Positions 1 to 7,826 of a DNA stretch of 64,000 bases are shown here, piece by piece (position 1 is the stretch's first letter; each line of letters opens with the position of its first letter). This DNA is from Gottfriedia luciferensis (GTDB taxonomy: Bacteria > Bacillota > Bacilli > Bacillales > Bacillaceae_G). The notes beneath the pieces were generated by a model. It searched no databases, was not told the DNA's origin, and saw only the letters and a list, made by a program, of their open reading frames with translations. The DNA lies in assembly GCF_001712755.1 (NCBI RefSeq), contig NZ_MDKC01000002.1:1-64000 (forward strand), in the 5' to 3' direction. The position numbers and the translations under genes were made by a program.

Positions 1-156
1 TGTCACAATTTCGTTGTGTTCGGTGATTAATCTTTTCAACTGTTCTTCGAGATGAGGGTCGTTTTTCTTCGCTAAGATGATCTTGACGATATCGATCGCT
101 TCGCGCGTCTTCATTAATTCTTTTTGCAATTTTTCGACTGCATTCAATTTTCCCAT
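1..156 (-). CDS. small hypothetical protein, 3' end outside window
   Basis: Frame open from an ATG at 156 to the window edge, 52 codons visible, starting MGKLNAVEKLQKELMKT. A GAGGG ribosome site lies just upstream on the minus strand. The peptide is charged and helical with heptad-like leucine and isoleucine spacing, so a small coiled-coil protein is likely. No family recognised. The base composition is noticeably more GC-rich than the rest of the window (runs such as GATCGCTTCGCGCG), which may mark transferred DNA. Confidence 0.5.
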   Translation of the reverse strand, partial: MGKLNAVEKLQKELMKTREAIDIVKIILAKKNDPHLEEQLKRLITEHNEIVT

Positions 157-259
157 GTTTTACCCTCTTCTTCATTCAGTTTAGTGGATCCGGTCCAAAA
201 CTATCCGTTAAGCATACCAAATAAAGCGGATAAATGCACACTTTAATAGCCATGAGTTA

Positions 260-454
260 TTAATTCGAAAAGAAAAAGTATCGAACGATGGTTAGAATAA
301 CTGGAATGAAGATGATCCAGCAAATGGATACGTTTATACCAGCTCTTGCAATGGATTTTGACTGAGATGCCACTTCGAACGGTTTACTATTTATTTTTAT
401 ATTGTTTATACTGTTGGCAATGACGAGCGTATACAGTCCCTTTTGTTGATTAAA
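260..454 (-). pseudogene. 5'-truncated small membrane protein remnant
   Basis: A minus-strand frame of 64 codons ends at TAA (262-260) and reads like a real protein: a first half with NSINNIKINSKPFEVASQSK, then a hydrophobic helix (WIIFIPVILTIVRYFFF). There is no ATG, GTG or TTG start before the in-frame stop at 457-455, so the 5' end is missing. The break falls a few bases from the first palindromic element at 461, which suggests that insertion of the neighbouring gene set removed the start. Family not recognised. Confidence 0.4.
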
Positions 455-460
455 TTAAAA

Positions 461-540
461 AGTTATTCAACTAACTCATGCGATTCTTCAATAGAAGATC
501 GCTTTTTTTATTCAACAAAATGGCAGTTTAGTTGCATTAT
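461..540 (+). repeat. palindromic junction element A
   Basis: Two conserved blocks separated by a hairpin. Block 1 (461-492) reads TTATTCAACTAACTCATGCG and matches the ends of other orphan genes here. The hairpin 480-502 (GCGATTCTTC loop GAAGATCGC plus T run) looks like a terminator. Block 2 (508-539) reads TTCAACAAAATGGCAGTTTA followed by GTTGCA. A probable -10 (TAAAAT, near 558) for the next gene follows. Confidence 0.75.
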
Positions 541-595
541 TACTTGGAATTTTATGGTAAAATATATGCGTTAAGGGTAAATGTTAGGAGATTCT

Positions 596-1135
596 ATGAA
601 GAAAAAAATGATTTTCGTTTTTATTTTTTTAATTGCATTTGGCTTGATTGTTAATTCGTACAGATTTTTTGAAGACGGTCCATTCTATACAAAATTTGTA
701 AAATCCACAGACCTTTCAAATGAAATCTTCGATAAAGTAGAGCTACACGATAATATTAATACTTCAGCTTACACAAAACGCTTTGGTAAACCGTTGGAAA
801 AAGATGATAATGATGCCTACGATTACTACTTTTGGAAAAATGGATTAACAACTGCTTCCATCATCAATGGGGAAAACAAAGGAGAAATCGTCAGACTAGC
901 CATCGGTAATATCAATGACAGTGAAAAACAGTCTGACCTTAAAACCAGTAAGGGAATCGTATTAGGCGATTCAAAAGAAAAGATCATTTCGTTATATGGA
1001 CCAAATTATTTTAAATATGTCGAGCAAGGGTGCGATACCATCGGATATGTTGATAAAAAGAATAAGAAGATACTTGAATTTTGGCTGGCGGATAAAGTCG
1101 TTGAAATTCGTTTAGATGATCTGAATATGGATTAA
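596..1135 (+). CDS. hypothetical exported protein
   Basis: About 179 residues. The start is ATG 596 because AGGAG (586-590) is correctly spaced; an upstream in-frame start at 581 has no ribosome site. The N-terminus (MKKKMIFVFIFLIAFGLIV) is a signal peptide or signal anchor without a lipobox cysteine. The rest is soluble and charged, with aromatic-rich DAYDYYFWKNG and a repeat-like region around IVRLAIGN and GIVLGDSKEKIISLYG, similar in style to small extracellular proteins of Bacillus. Function unknown. It is the first gene of the 5' array of single-gene units and has its own terminator. Confidence 0.6.
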   Translation: MKKKMIFVFIFLIAFGLIVNSYRFFEDGPFYTKFVKSTDLSNEIFDKVELHDNINTSAYTKRFGKPLEKDDNDAYDYYFWKNGLTTASIINGENKGEIVRLAIGNINDSEKQSDLKTSKGIVLGDSKEKIISLYGPNYFKYVEQGCDTIGYVDKKNKKILEFWLADKVVEIRLDDLNMD

Positions 1136-1150
1136 GTTAAAAAAGCATTA

Positions 1151-1182
1151 AAAAGACTGTTTGGTGAATACAGTCTTTTTTA
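1151..1182 (+). terminator. rho-independent terminator
   Basis: Stem AAAGACTGT / ACAGTCTTT with a short loop and a following T run, 15 bases after the stop of the gene at 596-1135. Confidence 0.8.
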
Positions 1183-1232
1183 GTACGCAAAATTCAACAT
1201 TTTAGTTTAACAGAGTCAACTTATTAAAAATA

Positions 1233-1322
1233 TTCTTATGTAACTAATGCAATAGTTGAACAACCTAAAAGCTACTTCAGTAGCTTTTTCTTATTAAAGT
1301 AAATAGCAGTTTAGTTGAACAA
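1233..1322 (+). repeat. palindromic junction element B
   Basis: Block 1 (1235-1264) TTATGTAACTAATGCAATAG then TTGAACAAC; hairpin 1268-1287 AAAGCTAC TTCA GTAGCTTT plus T run; block 2 (1291-1322) ends CAGTTTAGTTGAACAA. Same order as element A but a different stem sequence. A degenerate extra copy of block 2 lies at 1190-1220. Confidence 0.8.
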
Positions 1323-1387
1323 GGAGTATTAAGATAGTGGATATTTTTGGTAAAATATTTATTGAATAATTACCAAAGGAGATACTT

Positions 1388-1822
1388 ATGATTTTAAACT
1401 CAGAATGTTTAGGTTGCAGACTATATAACCAACTTGAATCAGTGAATATTGTATATGAAAATGAGTATGTTTGTTGCATTTTGGATATCGAACCTTTTAA
1501 TGAGGGACATACTTTAATTCTTCCGAAAAAGCATTATTTAGATACCGAAGAGTTAGATGTTGAAACAGCAAATGATATTATGATAGCATCTATGACCATT
1601 TCAAAGGCACTAAAAAAATTATTTCAACCTGATGGTATTACTATTTGCCAAAACGGTGGAAAATTCAACGACTTGACGCATTATCATATGCACGTCATAC
1701 CGAGGTTTGAAGGAGAACCATTTTACTATGAGGAACAAAAGGATAATATCAAAGAAAAAGCTACTTTTATAGAAACGAAAAATAGGTTAAAAGATATGAT
1801 CGAAGAGATTATCGAGAGGTAA
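1388..1822 (+). CDS. HIT family protein
   Basis: A 144-residue histidine-triad protein. The HIT signature HYHMHVIPR (His-x-His-x-His, around residues 97-105) is intact and preceded by CQNGG and by NEGHTLILPKKHY, the usual order in nucleotide-binding HIT hydrolases (Hint/Fhit-like), which cleave nucleoside phosphoramidates or dinucleoside polyphosphates in the cytoplasm. CLGC at residues 11-14 resembles the N-terminal cysteine pair of many bacterial HIT proteins. AAAGGAG precedes ATG 1388. It stands alone between junction elements B and C, so it is not in a functional operon. The substrate cannot be told from sequence. Confidence 0.85.
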   Translation: MILNSECLGCRLYNQLESVNIVYENEYVCCILDIEPFNEGHTLILPKKHYLDTEELDVETANDIMIASMTISKALKKLFQPDGITICQNGGKFNDLTHYHMHVIPRFEGEPFYYEEQKDNIKEKATFIETKNRLKDMIEEIIER

Positions 1823-1835
1823 AGTGAATTTGAGA

Positions 1836-1868
1836 ACTTATGTAACTAACGTATGCTTAGTTCAAAAA
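1836..1868 (+). repeat. palindromic junction element C
   Basis: Block 1 only: CTTATGTAACTAACGTATGC followed by TTAGTTCAA. No hairpin or block 2 follows; the next gene starts 40 bases on. Confidence 0.7.
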
Positions 1869-1907
1869 TAATGTTAAATAATGATGTATTCGAGTAGGAG
1901 ACGAACC

Positions 1908-2501
1908 ATGAAAGATAACGAAATGTATGTTTATCACATTGTTACTAGGAAAAAAATGAACCTTGGTCAGATAATTGACTTCGACAGTGATCAAAAAAAC
2001 ACCTTATATAGCTTCTTTTTTGAGATGGAGCAATTGAATTCTAAAGGTGAAGATTTTATTCGGATTTTTTACAAACATTATACAGAAGCAGGTTTGAAAC
2101 TGGATGTAGAAAATACTGAAGTCGTTAAGAAGTATATAGGTCAAACAACCAGAGCAATTAGAGAAGTAATTTTAGAAATGGTTAGACTACAAGAATATCC
2201 AGAATATCCGTCTAGATTGTCTTGTTTATATGCTGCTAAAAGTTACGAGGATGCTTTGAAATGGAAGGAAATATTCGATTCGTTCAATAGGAATGTTTTG
2301 CAAATCGTTAAATTAAGAGTTAAGGGGAGTTCATTTGAAGGGGATGGAAATCTTTTACCAAAGGAGGATGGAGTTCCATTTGCTCGGAAAATTGAACAAG
2401 CTAGAAAGTATTGGTTAGGTAATGTTACAAATGATCTTCCTGAGCTTTTAATTAATGGGAAAATTGAAGTAGTAGAAATTATTGATGATTTCGCAGTTTA
2501 A
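1908..2501 (+). CDS. DUF2441 domain protein
   Basis: 197 residues from ATG 1908, chosen because TAGGAG sits seven bases upstream; an in-frame ATG at 1881 lacks a ribosome site. The sequence [18 protein letters not shown] and the stretch [20 protein letters not shown] followed by [15 protein letters not shown] match what I recall of DUF2441, a family of soluble Bacillus proteins of unknown function with an ADP-ribosyltransferase-like look at the N-terminus (my inference). No signal peptide or membrane segment. Bounded by elements C and D. Confidence 0.65.
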   Translation: MKDNEMYVYHIVTRKKMNLGQIIDFDSDQKNTLYSFFFEMEQLNSKGEDFIRIFYKHYTEAGLKLDVENTEVVKKYIGQTTRAIREVILEMVRLQEYPEYPSRLSCLYAAKSYEDALKWKEIFDSFNRNVLQIVKLRVKGSSFEGDGNLLPKEDGVPFARKIEQARKYWLGNVTNDLPELLINGKIEVVEIIDDFAV

Positions 2502-2524
2502 TTTCACCGTTTTTAAAATTTATT

Positions 2525-2560
2525 TCTTATGCAACTAACGCATGCGATAGGTCAATAGGG
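2525..2560 (+). repeat. palindromic junction element D
   Basis: Block 1: CTTATGCAACTAACGCATGC followed by GATAGGTCAATAG. Closest to the consensus left arm; the right arm is degenerate. No hairpin. Confidence 0.7.
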
Positions 2561-2591
2561 TCATTAGTTTATTTCAAAGGTAGGTTTTGAT

Positions 2592-3161
2592 ATGAGAGAT
2601 AGGAATTATCGAGAATTTCTTAATAAGTTAGTTTCATTGAAGAAATTAAAAGATAAATCTGGCGAAGAAATTGTAGAAGAAATTGCATCAAACTTATATG
2701 AAGGCGAAAATTATTTAATATTCCAAGAGGAATATTTTTATAAAATCCCTGAACAAATTAGAGATGTTATTCTCTTAATCAATTTTGATACTGAACTTGC
2801 AATGGAAGGTATATTGGGTTTTCTTGAAAACTCAAGTGGTGTTTATCTAAACGATACAATAGAAACCTTAGAAAAGATAAAAGCAGAACAAGATCACAAT
2901 ATATTGAATAATATCAAGCATATATTGGATGAGAATAATATATCTACTTCTCAATTAAGAGCTAATACAAAGGATCAAGAACTTTATAGCATTCAAGGCT
3001 TTAGTGAAACACATGGCTCAGCATATGATGATATGGCAGATAGAATTTGTGAAATTGCGGAAAAACTTTATATTTCTTCAGAAGATAGAAACATATTTGA
3101 TTACCTTATTTTGTATGTAGATAAAAATAAATCATTGTTGATCACGGAACTAAACAAATGA
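2592..3161 (+). CDS. DMP19/DUF4375-like protein
   Basis: 189 residues, acidic, no membrane segment. The region IRDVILLINFDTELAMEGIL and FLENSSG with following helices resembles the DMP19 (DUF4375) family, whose founding Neisseria member mimics DNA by surface acidity and binds a regulator. The Asp/Glu-rich helices fit, but assignment is by recollection of the motif only. AAAGGTAGG lies upstream of ATG 2592. It stands alone between elements D and E. Alternative: an immunity or adaptor protein of another all-alpha family. Confidence 0.5.
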   Translation: MRDRNYREFLNKLVSLKKLKDKSGEEIVEEIASNLYEGENYLIFQEEYFYKIPEQIRDVILLINFDTELAMEGILGFLENSSGVYLNDTIETLEKIKAEQDHNILNNIKHILDENNISTSQLRANTKDQELYSIQGFSETHGSAYDDMADRICEIAEKLYISSEDRNIFDYLILYVDKNKSLLITELNK

Positions 3162-3174
3162 AATTTCAGATTCT

Positions 3175-3276
3175 CTTATTCAACTAACGAATGCTCTAAT
3201 TGAATAACTGTTCCTAAAGGTTGTCTAATTTGACAATCTTTTTTTAGTTGAAAAATAAACATTTTAATTTAACTGC
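3175..3276 (+). repeat. palindromic junction element E
   Basis: Block 1 CTTATTCAACTAACGAATGC then TCTAATTGAATAAC; hairpin AGGTTGTC / GACAATCT plus seven T (about 3217-3246); block 2 degenerate (TTAGTTGAAAAATAAACATT). It closes the 5' array; the following gene is under a different, TetR-type promoter. Confidence 0.75.
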
Positions 3277-3453
3277 GCTTTCTTTTTATTTAATTTGCTC
3301 CAACTATTTAACTAGTATAATTTCTTTAATCTTCTCTTTAAATTCATTCCAATTAATTAAGTGACTGTAATCCAATCAAAAAATTTTAATACTTTTAATT
3401 CCGTTTATGAATAAAGTTAAACGAGGAATATAGCTAATATTCAGAAAAAGTAA
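3277..3453. other. AT-rich spacer, nothing recognised
   Basis: Between element E and the MFS promoter I see no open frame with a ribosome site and no strong hairpin. Confidence 0.5.
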
Positions 3454-3509
3454 TTGAAAAACGACATTAGTGTCGTTATAATTAAATAAAAAACGACATG
3501 AGTGTCGGT
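3454..3509 (+). promoter_or_regulatory. promoter with two TetR-type operators
   Basis: TTGAAA (3454-3459), 17-base spacer, TATAAT (3477-3482). The spacer holds an inverted repeat AACGACATTAGTGTCGTT (3460-3477). A second copy with one mismatch, AACGACATGAGTGTCGGTT, lies at 3492-3509, just past the start point. Repressor binding would block both polymerase binding and escape. The likely repressor is the TetR protein encoded as second gene of the operon. Confidence 0.85.
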
Positions 3510-3528
3510 TTCAAGGGGGCTAAGTTAG

Positions 3529-4797
3529 ATGAAGGGTCTAAGGAATAATAAAGGTTTCTTAACATTAATGGTTGCTCAAGCGATTTCAAATATTGGTGAT
3601 TGGTTAAGTATTGTCGCCATCATTACGCTTGTAGGGTTAAAATGGAATGCTTCACCAATTGAAGTGTCATTTATTATTTTATGTCTCGCTGTTCCGATGG
3701 CTTTATTAGGACCAGTTGCTGGTACGTTTGCAGATCGTTTTAGTAGAAAGCAATTGATGGTTTTATCGGACATTGTCCGTGCTGGTTTATTTGTTTTACT
3801 TGCATTAGCAAATACGTTGTGGATGGTCTATATTTGTTTGTTTACAATTGGATTGTTTTCTGCTGTTTTTAATCCTGCGAAAAATGGAAAGTTAAAGGAA
3901 CTAGTTCCGAATGAAGAAATAAAAAGCGCGATGTCAATTACAGCAATGATTGACTCAGCTACAAAAATTTTCGGACCGATTTTGAGTGGAATTCTAGTTT
4001 CAGCAGCTGGAACAACGCCAGTATTTTATATTAATTCAGTATCATTTATTATCTCTGCGATCTTAATTTTCTTGCTTCCAAAAGTTGCCCAGCAGATTAA
4101 AGGAGAAAAAGTGAAAGATAAATCGAAATCTTCCTATAAAACTGAATTTATGGAAGGCCTATCATTTATTAAAACAAATACTCAAATTTTAGTAGGTATG
4201 TTATTTTTAGGTTTTAGTCTCTTAATCTTGCAGTTATCAGATTCGCAAATTATAGTTTTAATAAGGGAACTTAAACATGCGTCACCAGGTTTATTTGGCT
4301 ATTTAGTAACTGGGTCTGGAGTAGGAATGTTTTTTTCTAGTTTAATATTAGCGAAAAAAACAAATTATCGTGCTTATAATTTAATGTTAATTGGGGTTTG
4401 TGGAATCGGATTTGGTTTTGGTATGATGGCTTTATTCACACATTTTAATCTCGATTTTTCAATTGTTTGGGCACCATTATTAGGGTTGTTTGCAGGATTT
4501 GCAGCTGGCTTAGTATTTGTTCCATTCCAAGCATCTGTTCAAGTCGATACCCCAGTTGAGTTAACCGGCAGAGTATTTGGCGTAATAGGAAGTGTTACCA
4601 CAACAGCAACAATTATTGGACCTTTATTAGGAGGATGGTTATCAACGGTAATAGGTGTCATTCCAACATTTATTATCTCTGCATCACTTTTAGTATTTGT
4701 CTCACTAATAGGATTCTTAACGAAAAATAGAGTAGAGCGGGGGAAGAACTATGTCTCCAAAAGTCAGCAAGGAGCACCAACAGCAACGTCGAACTAA
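3529..4797 (+). CDS. MFS efflux transporter (YfiS/EntS-like)
   Basis: 422 residues, about 12 membrane helices, with the MFS loop motif GTFADRFSRKQLMVLSD after helix 2 and the N-terminal signature LMVAQAISNIGDWLSIVA of the EntS/drug-efflux branch. A proton-driven exporter of a hydrophobic compound in the cell membrane is likely; substrate unknown. AAGGGGGC precedes the ATG. Its 3' end overlaps the next gene, a TetR regulator, by 47 bases, an arrangement like yfiS-yfiR in Bacillus subtilis. Controlled by the promoter with twin operators at 3454-3509, so presumably induced by the exported compound. Confidence 0.85.
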   Translation: MKGLRNNKGFLTLMVAQAISNIGDWLSIVAIITLVGLKWNASPIEVSFIILCLAVPMALLGPVAGTFADRFSRKQLMVLSDIVRAGLFVLLALANTLWMVYICLFTIGLFSAVFNPAKNGKLKELVPNEEIKSAMSITAMIDSATKIFGPILSGILVSAAGTTPVFYINSVSFIISAILIFLLPKVAQQIKGEKVKDKSKSSYKTEFMEGLSFIKTNTQILVGMLFLGFSLLILQLSDSQIIVLIRELKHASPGLFGYLVTGSGVGMFFSSLILAKKTNYRAYNLMLIGVCGIGFGFGMMALFTHFNLDFSIVWAPLLGLFAGFAAGLVFVPFQASVQVDTPVELTGRVFGVIGSVTTTATIIGPLLGGWLSTVIGVIPTFIISASLLVFVSLIGFLTKNRVERGKNYVSKSQQGAPTATSN

Positions 4798-5368
4798 AAT
4801 TTTAGAAGCAGCAAAACAAGTGTTTATCGAAAATGGATATGAAAGAACGACTATGAAGCATGTGATGGACGCATCAAATGTAAGTAGAGGTGGATTATAT
4901 CAATATTTTGCTAATAAAGAAGAAGTGTTTGAATCACTTTTATATGAGTCGCTACTTAGAGTGTCTGAGGAAACAAGTAAATTATTGAATCAAAATGTTG
5001 ATTCATATTGGGAATTACTTTTGTTAAGAATGTTCGGTGAAAGCAGAGTGCCAAATGATCGAATGGATCCTTTGGCACCAATTACTTTAGAGTTTTTCAT
5101 TACTGGTAGAAATGATGAAAGAAGAAAAAAGTATGGGAAAGAACGATATTTTTATGGTATTAAAATCTTTTCTGATGTCATTAAAGAAGGTCAAAAAAAC
5201 AAAGAATTTAGTAAAAAGTATGATAGTGAAATTTTAGCAAGAATGATTGTTTCATTTATTGATGGACTTGCACTAGACTATGCGATACTCTCAGCGGAAG
5301 AAATCATGATAAAAGAACAATCGATTTTGTTTGTACAATTTTTAAAATTTGCTCTCGAAGTAGAATGA
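4751..5368 (+). CDS. TetR family repressor (YfiR-like)
   Basis: 205 residues. The N-terminal helix-turn-helix is clear: RRTKILEAAKQVFIENGYER, TTMKHVMDASNVSRGGLYQY, FANKEEVFESLL. The remaining all-helical part is the ligand and dimer domain. GGGGGAAG lies before ATG 4751, inside the end of the MFS gene, so the two are translationally coupled. Expected role: dimer binding the AACGACA-N4-TGTCGTT operators upstream of the pair (autoregulation) and release on binding the pump's substrate; this is inference from context. A weak GGGAT/ATCCC hairpin (5371-5396) follows. Confidence 0.85.
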   Translation: MSPKVSKEHQQQRRTKILEAAKQVFIENGYERTTMKHVMDASNVSRGGLYQYFANKEEVFESLLYESLLRVSEETSKLLNQNVDSYWELLLLRMFGESRVPNDRMDPLAPITLEFFITGRNDERRKKYGKERYFYGIKIFSDVIKEGQKNKEFSKKYDSEILARMIVSFIDGLALDYAILSAEEIMIKEQSILFVQFLKFALEVE

Positions 5369-5403
5369 ACGGGATTGTTATTAAATTAGCATCCCAAATA
5401 AAA

Positions 5404-6177
5404 TTATTTATTTAACATATTCCAAGTCTTTTCTCCAACTATCCCGTCCGGTTTTAGACCGATCTGTTGTTGAAATAGTTTTACGGCATTTGCAGTCTGA
5501 GTACCGAAATGACCGTCTGGCGTAATGCCTAAAAGCTGTTGAATGGTAATGACATAAATATTTGAATCTCCTATTTTCATAACATGACCAGGGTATTTTA
5601 ATGAGTGATTCAATAAATGCCCTACATTTATTTTGAAATGATTAAAAATATCAGTATATTTTACAAATGGGTATGGACATGGTTTTCTAGTAATATCAAA
5701 ATGACGGACGATATCTTTTTGAGTTAAATTAAACATTGAACATAAATCATTCACAACCATTACTGTTCGATTGATGGTCGTATTTGAAATACGATTATCT
5801 TTTTCAACACACATTTCAACGGCAATTGATAATAAATTGGCATTTGGCTTTAATGCTTCAACTCCACGAAATGGTACACCATTCACATAAGTATATTTTT
5901 CATTTGCATGGAATGTCACCTCGTTTAAAGGGATAATACAAATTGCCTCTTTAGGATCTACAAAAATATGTGCTGAAGCATATGAGGGTTTTCGCCCTTG
6001 ACTTATTGCCTCCGCATTTTGTTGGGGTAAAACCTCACCAAAATATTTATAATGTCCGTTAGCAGTTGCACCAGGATTAGCAGTCCAATGAATAACGATT
6101 TTTTTAACTCCATTTAATTTTTGACCTGATCTTGTATATTGATTAATTGGGATGAATTTATTTTTCCAACTTGGCAT
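5404..6177 (-). CDS. N-acetylmuramoyl-L-alanine amidase with PG-binding domain
   Basis: 257 residues. Residues about 20-165 are an Amidase_2 (PGRP-like) domain: VIHWTANPGA carries the first zinc histidine (residue 30), and IVRHFDITRKPCP the later zinc ligands. The C-terminal 60 residues (ITIQQLLGITPDGHFGTQTA, LKPDGIVGEKTWNML) form a PG_binding_1 repeat that anchors to peptidoglycan. It cleaves the bond between MurNAc and the stem peptide. No signal peptide is visible, as in phage endolysins and some Bacillus autolysins (CwlA/XlyA type), yet no phage genes are nearby. AAGGAGG is well placed before the ATG. Single gene. Confidence 0.9.
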   Translation of the reverse strand: MPSWKNKFIPINQYTRSGQKLNGVKKIVIHWTANPGATANGHYKYFGEVLPQQNAEAISQGRKPSYASAHIFVDPKEAICIIPLNEVTFHANEKYTYVNGVPFRGVEALKPNANLLSIAVEMCVEKDNRISNTTINRTVMVVNDLCSMFNLTQKDIVRHFDITRKPCPYPFVKYTDIFNHFKINVGHLLNHSLKYPGHVMKIGDSNIYVITIQQLLGITPDGHFGTQTANAVKLFQQQIGLKPDGIVGEKTWNMLNK

Positions 6178-6384
6178 GCAACAACCTCCTTATCTATATT
6201 TTTAAGAATTTTTGTAATGAATCTGTTGAATTCCAATTGTCACTAGTAATAGAATATGAACACTAAATTTTTATCATGTTGAAAATGGCCCCAATTAAAA
6301 GAAGGTATACAATTAAATTGATTGAATTCATTTAAGTGAAGCAAATCTTTACTAAAAATGGTGAATGAGTTTAGGAGGTACCAA

Positions 6385-6780
6385 ATGAAAGAGGTAAAAA
6401 AAGCTAAAATCGAAAGTTCATTGACCGTATTATTAGTTTCTGATTTTGACAAATCGAAAAAATATTACGAAGAATGTTTAGGTTGTGAAGTTAACGAATA
6501 TTGGGCAATAAGGGATGATTTTGGATTAGGATTTAAGTTAATTCAAGCGAATAATAAGGAAGATGTTAATCCTAACAAAGGAACATGGAATACGTATGCT
6601 TATGTTAATAATTTTGATGAATTAAATTTGCTATTTGATGAATTAAAAACAAATAGAGCCATAATCGTTACCGAGCCTGAATTAAGCGAATTTGAATGGG
6701 GAGTTTGGAAGGAGTTTTCGGTACGAGATTTGGACGGTTATGTAATTGGATTCGGATCAGGGCATAAAATTGAAAACTAA
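6385..6780 (+). CDS. VOC (glyoxalase/bleomycin-resistance) family protein
   Basis: 131 residues from ATG 6385, picked because TTAGGAGGT lies just upstream. The fold signature is present: SLTVLLVSDFDKSKKYYEEC followed by LGCEV, and near the end FSVRDLDGYVIGFGSG, typical of the two beta-alpha-beta-beta-beta modules of the VOC superfamily. The final motif has Asp-Gly-Tyr where enzymes have a metal-binding Glu further on, so the metal site is uncertain. Function (thiol transferase, dioxygenase or drug-binding protein) cannot be set. Confidence 0.7.
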   Translation: MKEVKKAKIESSLTVLLVSDFDKSKKYYEECLGCEVNEYWAIRDDFGLGFKLIQANNKEDVNPNKGTWNTYAYVNNFDELNLLFDELKTNRAIIVTEPELSEFEWGVWKEFSVRDLDGYVIGFGSGHKIEN

Positions 6781-6819
6781 GAAAATGGCTATACTAATCG
6801 TGACAAAAGGAGTGATTAG

Positions 6820-7038
6820 ATGAATTTTCGATCAAAGGAACAAATTTTAGCCGAACAACCATCAATTGAAAGAAAAATAGAATTTAGAGGTAATAAATAT
6901 AAATTAGTTGATACAGTTCATGATGTTTCACACGGTGGGTTTGATGATCTTACATGCTACACTTACAGAAATGAAGCGGAAAACGCGGAAATATTGCTAT
7001 ATGTACAAAAAGGAAAAATCGTAATTGTTGAACCTTAA
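6820..7038 (+). CDS. small hypothetical protein
   Basis: 72 residues, soluble, mixed beta content (IERKIEFRGNKYKLVDTVHD, LLYVQKGKIVIVEP). AAAGGAG lies before ATG 6820. It follows the VOC gene by 40 bases and shares its downstream terminator, so the two may be co-transcribed. Family not recognised. Confidence 0.55.
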   Translation: MNFRSKEQILAEQPSIERKIEFRGNKYKLVDTVHDVSHGGFDDLTCYTYRNEAENAEILLYVQKGKIVIVEP

Positions 7039-7051
7039 GAAAAGGTTTTAA

Positions 7052-7082
7052 GACTGTCTTGTATATACAGGCAGTTTTTTAT
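7052..7082 (+). terminator. rho-independent terminator
   Basis: ACTGTCTTGTA / TATACAGGCAGT stem (with G-U pairs) followed by six T. Confidence 0.7.
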
Positions 7083-7159
7083 TTGTCTTAGGACTAATAT
7101 GATGACATTTAGAGATATTAAGTGAAACGGTAGATTTGGAAAAATAGGGGGCATGTGGA

Positions 7160-7672
7160 TTGAAAAAAATTATTCTTTTATTCTCAATTCTTTTGTTTAC
7201 TGCTTGTTCTCATGGTAATGGTGCAGTTGAATCATTAAAAAAAGAATATCCTAAAACTATAAAACAAGATGTAGATCAATTACCTAAAGATGTACAAAAA
7301 GAACTAGTTGTACCAGAAAAGATACCGTTTAGAGCAAAGGATGTCACAATGGATGTACAAAAAAATCAAAAAAATGGAGCTATTAATGCTACCTCTTTTA
7401 ATTACTCAAATGAAGAAGTAGAGGTCACAATGTTTGTCATCACTTATCATAATAAAAAACCTTCCTTCCCAGATGAACAACAACCATTAAAAACAACTAA
7501 ATTAAAAGATGGAACAAAAGTTTTGATTGTTGCTGATGATGATAATACAAAAACAATTCGTTGGAAGAAAGACGGGCTTTATCATTCAATTTCACTTCTT
7601 TTTTCAGAAGAAACTGGTAAACAATACACGATTCGAGATTTAGTAAAAACCGCGAATTCGATGAGTAAATAA
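7160..7672 (+). CDS. lipoprotein of unknown function
   Basis: 170 residues from TTG 7160 with AGGGGG eight bases upstream. The N-terminus KKIILLFSILLFTACSHG is a lipoprotein signal with lipobox LFTAC, so the mature protein starts at the cysteine and is anchored to the outer face of the membrane. The body is a small mixed alpha/beta domain (VTMFVITYHNKK, GTKVLIVADDDNTKTIRWKK). The layout resembles DUF4367-type lipoproteins that follow sporulation or stress genes, but I am not sure of the family. Confidence 0.65.
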   Translation: MKKIILLFSILLFTACSHGNGAVESLKKEYPKTIKQDVDQLPKDVQKELVVPEKIPFRAKDVTMDVQKNQKNGAINATSFNYSNEEVEVTMFVITYHNKKPSFPDEQQPLKTTKLKDGTKVLIVADDDNTKTIRWKKDGLYHSISLLFSEETGKQYTIRDLVKTANSMSK

Positions 7673-7680
7673 TCAAAATT

Positions 7681-7706
7681 GACCGCCAAAATGACGGTCA
7701 TTTTTT
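7681..7706 (+). terminator. rho-independent terminator
   Basis: GACCGCC AAAA TGACGGTC hairpin followed by seven T. Confidence 0.8.
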
Positions 7707-7826
7707 TACATATTTAGAAAGTACAAATTGGCAAACGGAGAAGAAAAATCGGCGCAGATGGATTTAAGTATCAGTACAATTGCGCCTTTTGATTTCTCCT
7801 AACGACTCACCAATCGCGAGTTTTCT

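Noticed and set aside
461-3276. Classical integron with attC sites
   Set aside because: The palindromes do not fit RYYYAAC/GTTRRRY and no integrase gene is in the window.
5404-6177. Prophage remnant around the amidase
   Set aside because: No holin, tail, integrase or attachment repeats nearby; a stand-alone autolysin is simpler.
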